Source of the DNA: JAWWBG01 sp033721095
GTDB lineage: Bacteria; Actinomycetota; Nitriliruptoria; Nitriliruptorales; Nitriliruptoraceae
Direction of reading: 5' to 3'
DNA length: 5,600 nt
Assembly: GCA_033721095.1 (NCBI GenBank)
Contig: JAWWBG010000167.1
Coordinates: 1 to 5,600, forward strand
Shown: positions 1 to 5,600 of the stretch, in pieces
Position numbering within the stretch: position 1 is the first letter of the stretch
How the letters are laid out: each line of letters starts with the position of its first letter
Position numbers and translations under genes: made by a program
The notes under the pieces: generated by a model
Told to the model about the DNA's origin: nothing
Database searches by the model: none
Seen by the model: the letters and a program-made list of their open reading frames with translations, nothing else

Positions 1-186
1 GATGATCCCGTCGCTGCGCAGCCGGGCGTCGAGGGCCGCCGGCACGGCCTCGGCCTCGATCGCCTCGAGGATCTCGTCGACCGTCAGGTAGCCCCGCTCG
101 CGCCCGGTCGCGACCAGCGCCTCGACGGCGTCCTGCTTCACGCCCATGACAATGACGTTCGAACTGCGCTCGCTGGGGCTGCTCAC
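1..186 (-). CDS. rpoD: Primary RNA polymerase sigma factor RpoD/SigA, N-terminal part (cut by the left window edge)
   Basis: This would be the housekeeping sigma-70 factor that guides RNA polymerase core enzyme to promoters. Only the first 49 to 62 residues lie in the window. The visible part contains ALVATGRERGYLTVDEIL, typical of sigma region 1.1, the autoinhibitory N-terminal domain of primary sigma factors. The DNA-binding regions 2 to 4 are outside the window. The position downstream of dnaG on the same strand is the classic macromolecular-synthesis arrangement and supports the call. The start is uncertain. I chose GTG at 186 because a GGAG lies five bases upstream of it. An in-frame ATG at 147 gives a protein beginning MGVKQDAVEA but has no purine-rich site in front of it. 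The 13 extra residues from the GTG start are serine-rich and not conserved-looking, so the ATG remains possible. Family assignment rests on a short stretch plus context. Confidence 0.85.
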   Translation of the reverse strand, partial: MSSPSERSSNVIVMGVKQDAVEALVATGRERGYLTVDEILEAIEAEAVPAALDARLRSDGII

Positions 187-198
187 GGAGGCTCCGTG
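184..198 (-). promoter_or_regulatory. Palindrome covering the ribosome binding site and GTG start of rpoD
   Basis: On the minus strand the bases read CACGGAGCCTCCGTG, a perfect 7-base inverted repeat around one central base. The left arm contains the GGAG Shine-Dalgarno-like site, and the last three bases of the right arm are the proposed GTG start of rpoD. In RNA it could form a 6-base-pair hairpin with a GCC loop that hides both elements. The palindrome is seen directly. A role in limiting rpoD translation is inference and depends on the GTG at 186 being the real start. Confidence 0.35.
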
Positions 199-203
199 GA
201 GGC

Positions 204-252
204 GCGATCGGGTGGGGATCGCCCGTCCTCCTGCAGGCTATCGACGGGCGAT
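204..252 (-). promoter_or_regulatory. Inverted repeats and candidate promoter in the rpoD leader
   Basis: Two inverted repeats overlap here. ATCGCCCGTC (218-227) pairs perfectly with GACGGGCGAT (243-252) across 15 bases. GCGATC (204-209) pairs with GATCGC (217-222) across 7 bases. They share bases 218-222, so as RNA they would exclude each other. The loop of the larger repeat holds, on the minus strand, TAGCCT (240 to 235), which fits the actinobacterial -10 pattern TAnnnT, and also the palindrome CCTGCAGG (230-237). No convincing -35 box is visible at 16 to 19 bases spacing. The dyad could be an operator centred on the -10, or an RNA structure made when transcripts from dnaG read through. 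No T-run follows either hairpin, so a simple terminator is unlikely. Confidence 0.3.
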
Positions 253-290
253 TCGGGAGGTCGGCGAAATTCCGTGCGTGCGTGCCTCGA

Positions 291-473
291 TCACGATGCC
301 GGGTCCGTCCGCCCGCGCAGTGACCGGCGGCGGGCCTCCATGGCAGCGACCTCCTCGAACAGCGTGCGGTAGCGGGCCGGGTGTTGGATCGGGTTGATGC
401 GCTCGAGCGCGCGTCGTTGGCGGCGCAACCGCCGTTCGAGTGAGCGCAGTCGTCGTCGGGTCTCGTCAGTCAC
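291..473 (-). CDS. Small arginine-rich helical protein, resembles the DnaG C-terminal tail; function unknown
   Basis: This 60-residue protein is about 30 percent arginine and has no cysteine or tryptophan. It begins at a GTG that overlaps the end of dnaG by eight bases (GTGACTGA), so its translation is probably coupled to DnaG. An AGGAG lies 13 bases upstream, further than usual. Residues 1-25 and 37-53 look like two basic helices joined by a turn with INPIQHPARY. The second half, LERINPIQHPARYRTLFEE followed by VAAMEARRRSLRGR, resembles the final helical hairpin of bacterial DnaG. The primase upstream ends in a comparable stretch containing LARLNPDADGF and a helix rich in E, L and Q. Third codon positions are mostly G or C, as in real genes here. 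I do not recognise a named family. It could be a stand-alone copy of the DnaG tail, a nucleic-acid-binding peptide, or less likely a chance frame. Confidence 0.68.
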   Translation of the reverse strand: MTDETRRRLRSLERRLRRQRRALERINPIQHPARYRTLFEEVAAMEARRRSLRGRTDPAS

Positions 474-2316
474 GGGCTGGTTGGAGCTCCTGGAGCTGGT
501 GGGACAGCTCCTTGACGCGCTGCTGGGCAGCCATGAATCCGTCGGCGTCCGGGTTCAGGCGCGCCAGCTCCTCGGTGGCCTCGCGGACCGCGTCACGAGC
601 GCGTGGCAGCAGCAGGCCACGCACGATGTCGTCGGCGAATCGCCGAACGACGGCGTCGTCGTCGTGACCGAGGAGGTCGTCGTCCTCCAGCGCGACCTCG
701 CGGATGACGGCTCGGACGTCGTCGTCGGGTGCTGCCTCGAGGATCACGTCGAGTGCCGTACCGGCACCACCCGCCGCGGCCAGCGATTCGAAGACTGCCC
801 GACCGGTCGGATGGGTGAAGTCGTCGGGCACCACCTCCGTCCAGATGTCACCGAGCACGTCGGGGCGCTGGAGGGCGACACGGAGGACGCGGCGCTCCAG
901 TCGCGCTCGATCGGCGCCGACACCGACCTCGCGTCGGCGATCTCGGCCGGCACGGGCCGGGCGTACGACGCCCTGGTTCTGGTCGATCTCGATCCCGGCC
1001 CGTGCTGCCGACTTGGCGACGAACTCGAACGACAGCCCGAGGGGGTCGGCGATCTCGCGGCTCGCGTACTCGCGGCGCAGCTCCGGGGTGGGCTCGCGGC
1101 CGAGGACCTCGAGTGCGGCCTTGAGCGCGGCATCGCGCCCCTCGGGCGTGGTCGCGTCGTGCTCGGCCAACCGATGACGCAGGACGAACGGCACGACCGG
1201 CACGGCGTCATCCAGCCGTGCGCGAAGAGCCTCGCCGCCGTGCTCGGCGACGACGTCGGCCGGGTCGCGCCCGTCGGGCAGCACGAGCACCCGCAGGTCG
1301 AGGGCCACGTCCTCGCCCAGCTTGTGGGCCTCATCCCAGGCCCGTTCGGCGGCGCGGACCCCGGCGGGGTCGGCGTCGAACGCCAGCACGACGCGTTGGG
1401 CGTAGCGCGAGAGCAGCTGGAGGTGCCGGCTCCCGACGGCTGTGCCACACGTGGCGACGGCGTGCCCGACGTCGGCCTGGTGCAGGGCCATCACGTCGGT
1501 GTAGCCCTCGCAGACCAGGGCCAGGCCGTCTCGGACGATGTTGGCGCGGGCCTCGTGCAGCCCGAAGAGCACCCGCGTCTTGTGGTAGAGCGGTGTCTCG
1601 CGCGAGTTCTTGTACTTGGGCGGATCGAAGTCGCCGTAGTCGACGCCCGGGACGACGCGGCCACCGAACCCGATGACGTCTCCCGACGCGTCCCGGATCG
1701 GGAACATGAGCCGCCCGCGGAACTCGTCGCGAAGGCCGCCACGATTGTTGGGCGCCACGAGGCCAGCACGCTGGAGATCGCTGCGGTCGAAGCGCTCGGA
1801 CAGTGCCTTAGCGAGCTCGTCCCACTCGTTGGGAGCCCAGCCGAGACCGAAGCGATCCGCCTCGTTGCGCCCGAAACCACGCTGCTTGAGGTAGTCGCGG
1901 GCCGGGATCCCCTCGTCGGCCATCAACCGCTCGCGGAAGAACTCCATGGCCGCCGTGTTGACCTGCACGAGCGTGGTTCGCTGGCCGAGGGCTCGCTGCT
2001 GGCCGGCGGACAGCTGCTCGTACCGCAGGGTGACGCCCATCCGGCGGGCGAGGTGCTCGACCGCCTCGACGAAGTCGATCCCCTCGATCGACTGGAGGAA
2101 GTCGAAGATGTCGCCGCCCTTGCCGCACCCGAAGCAGTGATAGAGGTTGCGGCTGGGCTCGACGGTGAAGGAGGGGGTCTTCTCGTCGTGGAACGGGCAG
2201 CGCCCCTTCCAGCGGCCACCAGCCGGCTGCATCCGGGTGTAGTCGCCGGCAATGTCGACCAGGCGGGCTGTTTCGCGCAGGCGCTCGATGTCCTCACGGA
2301 CGATGCGACCGGCCAC
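466..2316 (-). CDS. dnaG: DNA primase DnaG
   Basis: DnaG synthesises the short RNA primers for lagging-strand replication, working with the replicative helicase DnaB at the fork. Numbered from the chosen start (616 residues), the domains are in the usual order. The N-terminal CHC2 zinc finger is at about 36-69, with C40, H43, C61 and C64 as ligands around CPFHDEKTPSF and HCFGCGKGGD. The RNA-polymerase core is at about 110-350, with GRLMFPIRD, FGGR and KYKNSRETPLYHK. The Toprim metal site has E270 in CEGYTDVM and D314/D316 in AFDADPAG. A helical DnaB-binding region follows at the C terminus, including LERRVLRVALQRPDVL and PDDFTHPTGR. Length is normal for the family. I chose the GTG at 2316 because GGGAG lies seven bases upstream and the protein then starts with AGRIVREDIERLRE, where the family begins. 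The in-frame ATG at 2358 adds 14 proline/glycine-rich residues and has no good ribosome site. All key residues are present. Confidence 0.98.
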   Translation of the reverse strand: MAGRIVREDIERLRETARLVDIAGDYTRMQPAGGRWKGRCPFHDEKTPSFTVEPSRNLYHCFGCGKGGDIFDFLQSIEGIDFVEAVEHLARRMGVTLRYEQLSAGQQRALGQRTTLVQVNTAAMEFFRERLMADEGIPARDYLKQRGFGRNEADRFGLGWAPNEWDELAKALSERFDRSDLQRAGLVAPNNRGGLRDEFRGRLMFPIRDASGDVIGFGGRVVPGVDYGDFDPPKYKNSRETPLYHKTRVLFGLHEARANIVRDGLALVCEGYTDVMALHQADVGHAVATCGTAVGSRHLQLLSRYAQRVVLAFDADPAGVRAAERAWDEAHKLGEDVALDLRVLVLPDGRDPADVVAEHGGEALRARLDDAVPVVPFVLRHRLAEHDATTPEGRDAALKAALEVLGREPTPELRREYASREIADPLGLSFEFVAKSAARAGIEIDQNQGVVRPARAGRDRRREVGVGADRARLERRVLRVALQRPDVLGDIWTEVVPDDFTHPTGRAVFESLAAAGGAGTALDVILEAAPDDDVRAVIREVALEDDDLLGHDDDAVVRRFADDIVRGLLLPRARDAVREATEELARLNPDADGFMAAQQRVKELSHQLQELQPARD

Positions 2317-2417
2317 GTGCACACTCCCGACCGGCGGGCCAGGGGCGAGCCGACCCATCCGACGCGACGTTCGTCCACGTTAGCCTCGCCGACCGACGAC
2401 ACCGGCGGAGACGTCGC
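2317..2417. promoter_or_regulatory. Divergent spacer between dnaG and the M61 peptidase, with overlapping candidate -10 boxes
   Basis: This spacer separates two genes transcribed away from each other, so it should hold promoters for both. On the minus strand TAACGT (2382 to 2377) fits TAnnnT and would give dnaG a leader of about 50 bases. On the plus strand TAGCCT (2381-2386) fits the same pattern and would give the peptidase a leader of about 25 bases. The two hexamers share the central TA at 2381-2382. Neither has a clear TTGACA-like -35 box at 16 to 18 bases, so both are weak predictions. The ribosome sites at the edges are clearer: GGGAG before dnaG, and GGAG (2407-2410), seven bases before the TTG at 2418. 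Confidence 0.35.
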
Positions 2418-4169
2418 TTGGCAGACCCGGTCCGCTACCGCGTTGACCTGGCCGACCGCCTGCACCATCTCGTGCGGGTGTCGGTGCGTGTCCCCGACGA
2501 CCTCCGCGGCCAGTCGATCCGCCTGGTCCTGCCAGCCTGGACGCCGGGCAGCTACGTGATCCGCGACTACGTGCACGACGTGCAGTCCATCCGTGGGTCC
2601 TGTGGCGACGCGGAGGTCGCCCTGCGTCCGGACGGCCGCAGCGCCTGGCGCCTCGACGCGGCGCCAGATGCCGAGACCACGGTGACGCTCGAGGTGTTCG
2701 GGCACAGCCCGTCCGTACGGACCAACCACATCGATGACCACCATGCGCTGATCATCCCCGCGGCGACGTTCCCGTGGATCGACGGGGCCGCCGACCGACC
2801 GCACGAGGTCGCGTTCGATCGCGCCGAGACGGTGTGGTCGATGCTCCCGGCCGACGGCGGCACGTACCTCGCGACCAACTACCTGCACCTGGTGGACACG
2901 GCGTTCGAGGTCGGTGACCACCCGTCCGTGACCTGGCAGAACGCCGGTGTCGAGCACCGCTTCGTGTGGACCGGCCGCGCCGGCCATCCCGACCTGGCGG
3001 CCATTGCTGCCGATGCGCAGCAGGTGATCGATGCGGCGATCGACCTGTTCGGGGGCGACCTGCCCACCGACGCCTACACCTTCCTGTGCTACGCGTGGGA
3101 CAAGGGTGGCGGCGGCCTCGAGCATCGCGATGGTGCGGTGATCCTCGTGCCGGCGCACACGCACGGCGACGCGGACGGGCGGGCACGACTCGTGTCGCTG
3201 CTGGCCCACGAGTACCTGCACCTGTGGAACGTGAAGCGGTTGACCCCGGCGGCCCTCGTCGAGCCCGACCTCGAGCAGCCGGTATTCACCGAGTCGCTGT
3301 GGGTCGCCGAGGGCTGGACCTCCTATTGGGACGAGCTGTTGCCGTTGCGAGCCGGGGTGTGGACGCCGGACCGGTGGCTGAAATCGATGGGCGAGGTCAT
3401 CGAGGCCGTCACGAACCAGCCGGGACGGGACCGCCAGACGCTCCGCGAGGCCTCGCACCAGGCCTGGGTCAAGTACTACGTGCGGGACGAGAACTGGGTC
3501 AACGCGGGGACCGACTACTACCGGCACGGGGCACTGGTCGCGCTGGCGCTCGACATGCACCTGCGTACCGCCGACGTCGACGGTGGCCTGGACGCGGTCA
3601 TGCGCCTGCTGTGGGAACGTCACGGTCGCAGCAGCCAGGGCTACACCGAGGCCGATGTCGAGGCCGCCGTGTCCGAGGTCGCCGGCGACGACATGGGTTG
3701 GTTCTTCGAGCGATTCGTGGACGGCACCGAGCTGCCCGATGTGGAATCGGCACTTGCGACCGTGGGGGCCGAGCCCGCTCCGTCCGAAGGGACGGACCAA
3801 CACCCGTGGTTGGGTGTCCAGACGGCCGAGGCGCCGACCGGCGTGCAGCTGTCTGCCGTGCTGCGTGACGGCCCGGGCTGGGCCGGCGGGCTGACCGGGG
3901 GCGACCTCCTCGTCGCCGTCGACGGCCACGTCACCACCGCGGCCAACCTCGGGGCCGTGCTGTCCCAGCACGAGCCGGGTGACACGGTCACCTGCGACGT
4001 GATTCGCGGCCCGAATCTGCTGCAGCGCCGGGTCGTGCTCGGCGAGCCGCATCTCAAGCAGGCGTGGCGCTGGAGTCCCGCTGTCGACGACGAGACCGCG
4101 GCCCGCCACATCGCCTGGCGCGGTGCCCCGCACCCGTCGCGCGCCGACACCGAGGCCGCTCGGGCCTGA
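2418..4169 (+). CDS. M61-family metallopeptidase (glycyl aminopeptidase type) with C-terminal PDZ domain
   Basis: This 583-residue protein belongs to peptidase family M61, zinc aminopeptidases whose characterised member prefers N-terminal glycine (family knowledge). There is no signal peptide or membrane segment, so it should act in the cytoplasm. The N-terminal beta domain (about 5-165) contains the family hallmark LPAWTPGSYVIRDY (38-51). The catalytic domain follows, with GGGLEHRDG (231-239) in the expected substrate-side position. The zinc site is HEYLH with H264 and H268, catalytic E265, and third ligand E298 in LWVAEGWTSYW. YYRHGALVALALDMHLR (367-383) is another conserved block. A PDZ domain spans about 462-542, starting at HPWLGVQ, and includes the GGDLLVAVDG segment. 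The start is a TTG with GGAG seven bases upstream, and conserved sequence begins almost at once. Length matches the family. No neighbour suggests a specific substrate. It is not an M1 aminopeptidase: there is no GAMEN motif, and the third ligand lies about 30 residues after HEYLH rather than the M1 spacing. Confidence 0.95.
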   Translation: MADPVRYRVDLADRLHHLVRVSVRVPDDLRGQSIRLVLPAWTPGSYVIRDYVHDVQSIRGSCGDAEVALRPDGRSAWRLDAAPDAETTVTLEVFGHSPSVRTNHIDDHHALIIPAATFPWIDGAADRPHEVAFDRAETVWSMLPADGGTYLATNYLHLVDTAFEVGDHPSVTWQNAGVEHRFVWTGRAGHPDLAAIAADAQQVIDAAIDLFGGDLPTDAYTFLCYAWDKGGGGLEHRDGAVILVPAHTHGDADGRARLVSLLAHEYLHLWNVKRLTPAALVEPDLEQPVFTESLWVAEGWTSYWDELLPLRAGVWTPDRWLKSMGEVIEAVTNQPGRDRQTLREASHQAWVKYYVRDENWVNAGTDYYRHGALVALALDMHLRTADVDGGLDAVMRLLWERHGRSSQGYTEADVEAAVSEVAGDDMGWFFERFVDGTELPDVESALATVGAEPAPSEGTDQHPWLGVQTAEAPTGVQLSAVLRDGPGWAGGLTGGDLLVAVDGHVTTAANLGAVLSQHEPGDTVTCDVIRGPNLLQRRVVLGEPHLKQAWRWSPAVDDETAARHIAWRGAPHPSRADTEAARA

Positions 4170-4185
4170 GCAGGCCATGACCAGA

Positions 4186-4201
4186 TGGCCCGTCTGGGCC
4201 A
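4186..4201 (+). terminator. Weak hairpin downstream of the M61 peptidase gene
   Basis: TGGCCC and GGGCCA form a 6-base-pair GC-rich stem with loop GTCT, starting 16 bases after the peptidase stop codon. It is followed by GTCCGGTTT rather than a real T-run, so it is at best an imperfect intrinsic terminator. Position between two same-strand genes of unrelated function is the main argument for it. The rest of the 152-base gap shows no convincing promoter. Confidence 0.25.
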
Positions 4202-4321
4202 GTCCGGTTTGGCCCCAACGACCCATCGCCGCGGCCGACGTTCTCCTGTCTACTGGCCCCACGTCGCAATGGGCTCGGCACAGGCCGTGACCGTGCTCGG
4301 CCGGACGAAAAGGTTGAACGG

Positions 4322-4888
4322 GTGGCAGCTTCCAACTCGAACAGGCTCCTGCTGATCGGCGTCCTCGTCTTCGTCGTCGGCGTAGTCCTCGTGCTCCTCG
4401 TCTTCTGGGGCCTCAACAACGAGGACGAGCCGGTCTCGGTCGTCACGGAGAACCCAACGACCACGACGCAGCCCCAGCCGCGAGCCCAACCGACTGCGCC
4501 CGTCCAGCGCCTGCCGTTCGTGATCGAGGTCCCCTCGGAGATGGAGGGGGTCGCCATCCGGCTCGACAGCGTGCGTGGCCTCATCGCGGTGCCCATCCCC
4601 GGAGACCGGGTGAACATCTACCAGCTGCCGTCCGTCGAGGACTTCATCCTCGAGGATCCCCTCGACCCCACCTCGCAGCCCATCCTCCCCGCGAGCGCGA
4701 CGCTCCTCCTCTCCGAGATCGAGATCCTGGGACTCGACAGTCCCCCGGGCGCCGCGGGTGACGTGTCCTTCGTCGTGGCCCTGGACCCCGGCGATGTCGA
4801 ACGCCTGCTGCCACTCATCGAGGCACGACAGCTCTGGTTCACGCTGCTCCCCCAGCCCGAGGAGGACACGACGGAGGCCGCCGCGTGA
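4322..4888 (+). CDS. CpaB/RcpC-like Tad (Flp) pilus assembly protein, short form lacking a SAF domain
   Basis: This 188-residue protein is probably a Tad-pilus component of the CpaB/RcpC family, which sits in the envelope and works with the secretin or pilus channel. Residues 9-29 form one strongly hydrophobic membrane segment after a short N terminus with one basic residue (R8). A proline/threonine-rich linker follows at about 43-62. The remainder matches the RcpC-type core: EGVAIRLDSVRGLIAVPIPGDRVNIY (75-100 approximately), then a strand pair with LLLSEIEILGL, then VALDPGDVERLLPLIEARQ (152-170). The VALDPGDVERLL pattern is the usual segment before the last strand of CpaB. The SAF domain that normally lies between membrane segment and core is absent, and the protein is shorter than typical CpaB (around 230 to 300 residues, from memory). 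The start is a GTG with AAAGG eight bases upstream. Its stop overlaps the next gene's start in GTGA, indicating an operon and coupled translation. Family call is good; gene-level orthology is less certain. Confidence 0.75.
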   Translation: MAASNSNRLLLIGVLVFVVGVVLVLLVFWGLNNEDEPVSVVTENPTTTTQPQPRAQPTAPVQRLPFVIEVPSEMEGVAIRLDSVRGLIAVPIPGDRVNIYQLPSVEDFILEDPLDPTSQPILPASATLLLSEIEILGLDSPPGAAGDVSFVVALDPGDVERLLPLIEARQLWFTLLPQPEEDTTEAAA

Positions 4889-5600
4889 GCATCCCACGGA
4901 GCATCATCGTCGTCGAGCCCGACCCGTACCTGGCCGTCTCGGTCGAGGGGCTCGTCGAGGGCGTGCACCCGCCACCCGAGCTGATCGCCGTCGCCGACAC
5001 CGACGAGCTGCGCGACTGGGCCCGTCCGACTGGTGTCGTGGTGGCCGGCCCGTCGTGCACCAAGCGGCAGGCCATCGACGACCTGATCCACTTCCGCGAC
5101 ACCCACCCGGCCGTGCGCGTGGTCCTGGCCTTCGATCGGCGCCCGGGCGCCCCGATGCGCGACGTGATCGCGATCGGCGCCGATGCGCTCGTCGACCCGC
5201 GCGAGGACGGCGAGCTCAAGGACGCGGTGCTGCGGGCCATCGACCTGTCGGACCGGCTGGGCCACTCGCTGTCGGAGGCGGCCGCCGACGAACCGACGGT
5301 TACCGACGGTCAGATCTTCACGATCTGCTCGGCGACCGGCGGCTGCGGCAAGACCTTCTACTCGACCAACCTGGCCTTCGCGTTGTCGCGGTGGACGGGC
5401 AAGAAGGTCGCGCTCATCGACCTCGACCTGCAGTTCGGCGAGGTGGTGACGGCCATTCGCCTGCGCGCCCAGCAGACGATCTCGGACGTCATCGCCATCG
5501 AGGACGACGCCGAGCTGGACGACTACCTGCCCGAGATGCTCACCGCCCATGAGGCCGGCGTGTTCGTCCTCCCGGCGCCCGGCGACCCGACCGAGGCCGA
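4885..5600 (+). CDS. cpaE: CpaE/TadZ-like pilus-localising ATPase, N-terminal 238 residues (cut by the right window edge)
   Basis: CpaE/TadZ proteins are ParA/MinD-related ATPases that position the Tad pilus machine at the cell pole or on the membrane (family knowledge). The frame is open to the window end. Residues 1-125 resemble a response-regulator receiver fold, beginning SIIVVEPDPYLAVSVEGL. The position of the phosphorylated aspartate falls in VVVAGPSC (51-58), which has none, and the usual KP after the fifth strand is replaced by ALVDPRE. It is therefore a pseudo-receiver. Residues 143-238 start the ATPase domain: IFTICSATGGCGKTFYSTNL holds the P-loop with K156 and T157, and ALIDLDLQFGEV (176-187) is the Walker A' segment with D179 and D181. 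The start GTG at 4885 overlaps the upstream stop and has GGAGG seven bases before it. Genes for CpaF and TadB/TadC would be expected to follow, outside the window. Confidence 0.9.
   Translation, partial: MSIPRSIIVVEPDPYLAVSVEGLVEGVHPPPELIAVADTDELRDWARPTGVVVAGPSCTKRQAIDDLIHFRDTHPAVRVVLAFDRRPGAPMRDVIAIGADALVDPREDGELKDAVLRAIDLSDRLGHSLSEAAADEPTVTDGQIFTICSATGGCGKTFYSTNLAFALSRWTGKKVALIDLDLQFGEVVTAIRLRAQQTISDVIAIEDDAELDDYLPEMLTAHEAGVFVLPAPGDPTEA

Noticed and set aside
146..397. An 83-codon plus-strand open frame across the rpoD leader and the small gene
   Set aside because: It lies opposite the better-supported coupled small gene and the rpoD start, has no good ribosome site, and its product is proline/arginine/glycine-rich without features.
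466..473. A frameshift that splits dnaG and leaves its tail as the small downstream frame
   Set aside because: DnaG already has its own complete helical tail before the stop, and its length is normal, so the downstream frame is an addition rather than a broken-off end.
2314..2358. Longer dnaG start at the ATG at 2358 or the GTG at 2322
   Set aside because: The ATG lacks a ribosome site and adds a non-conserved P/G-rich stretch; the GTG at 2322 would sit only one base from GGGAG. The GTG at 2316 has ideal spacing and begins where the family begins.
394..2559. A 721-codon plus-strand open frame antisense to dnaG
   Set aside because: It mirrors the complement of a clearly functional dnaG with all catalytic motifs. 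Its translation is rich in V, G, R, D and E with no recognisable domain, as expected for the antisense of GC-rich coding DNA, and it runs across the divergent spacer into the peptidase gene.
4226..4254. Possible promoter for the CpaB-like gene (TCGCCG, 17 bases, TCTACT)
   Set aside because: The -35 and -10 hexamers match consensus at only about three and four of six positions, and the -10 lacks the A at position 2. I could not separate it from background.
1923..4262. A 779-codon minus-strand open frame antisense to the M61 peptidase
   Set aside because: It covers the peptidase gene on the opposite strand and then enters dnaG in the wrong frame, giving low-complexity R/S/T-rich sequence. It is the usual effect of few stop codons in GC-rich DNA, not a gene.
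4250..5550. Minus-strand open frames of 215 and 310 codons opposite the CpaB-like and CpaE-like genes
   Set aside because: Both are antisense to genes with clear domains, good ribosome sites and a start/stop overlap. Their translations show no domain.

Overview
The window is GC-rich (strong G/C preference at third codon positions, GTG and TTG starts) and looks like the chromosome of a high-GC actinobacterium. The combination of a dnaG-rpoD pair with Tad/Flp-pilus genes, and the style of the proteins, makes me lean towards the Acidimicrobiia or a related deep lineage. That placement is inference; nothing in the window proves it. The DNA is almost fully coding, with no RNA genes, mobile elements, CRISPR arrays or long repeats that I can see.

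Layout. The minus strand, read from the middle of the window to its left edge, carries a macromolecular-synthesis block. DNA primase DnaG comes first (2316 to 466). An overlapping arginine-rich 60-residue small protein follows (473 to 291). Then a 104-base leader with several inverted repeats leads into the first part of a primary sigma factor gene, rpoD (from 186, running off the left edge). The plus strand starts on the other side of a 101-base divergent spacer with a cytosolic M61-family aminopeptidase carrying a C-terminal PDZ domain (2418 to 4169). After a 152-base gap there is a two-gene unit with a 4-base start/stop overlap. It consists of a short membrane-anchored CpaB/RcpC-like protein (4322 to 4888) and the first 238 residues of a CpaE/TadZ-like ATPase (from 4885, running off the right edge). 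These are probably the first genes of a Tad (type IVc, Flp) pilus or secretion cluster that continues beyond the window.

How the genes work together. DnaG makes replication primers and RpoD directs housekeeping transcription; their linkage is a widely conserved arrangement. The small protein between them is the least explained element. Its sequence resembles the last helical hairpin of DnaG itself, so it may be a free-standing copy of the DnaG tail. CpaB-like and CpaE-like proteins normally assist assembly and polar placement of a Tad machine. The M61 peptidase shows no obvious functional link to either side. Most of the window is ordinary. The points worth a second look are the DnaG-tail-like small protein, the structured rpoD leader, the possible shared divergent promoter, the missing SAF domain in the CpaB-like protein, and the degenerate receiver and Walker motifs of the CpaE-like protein.
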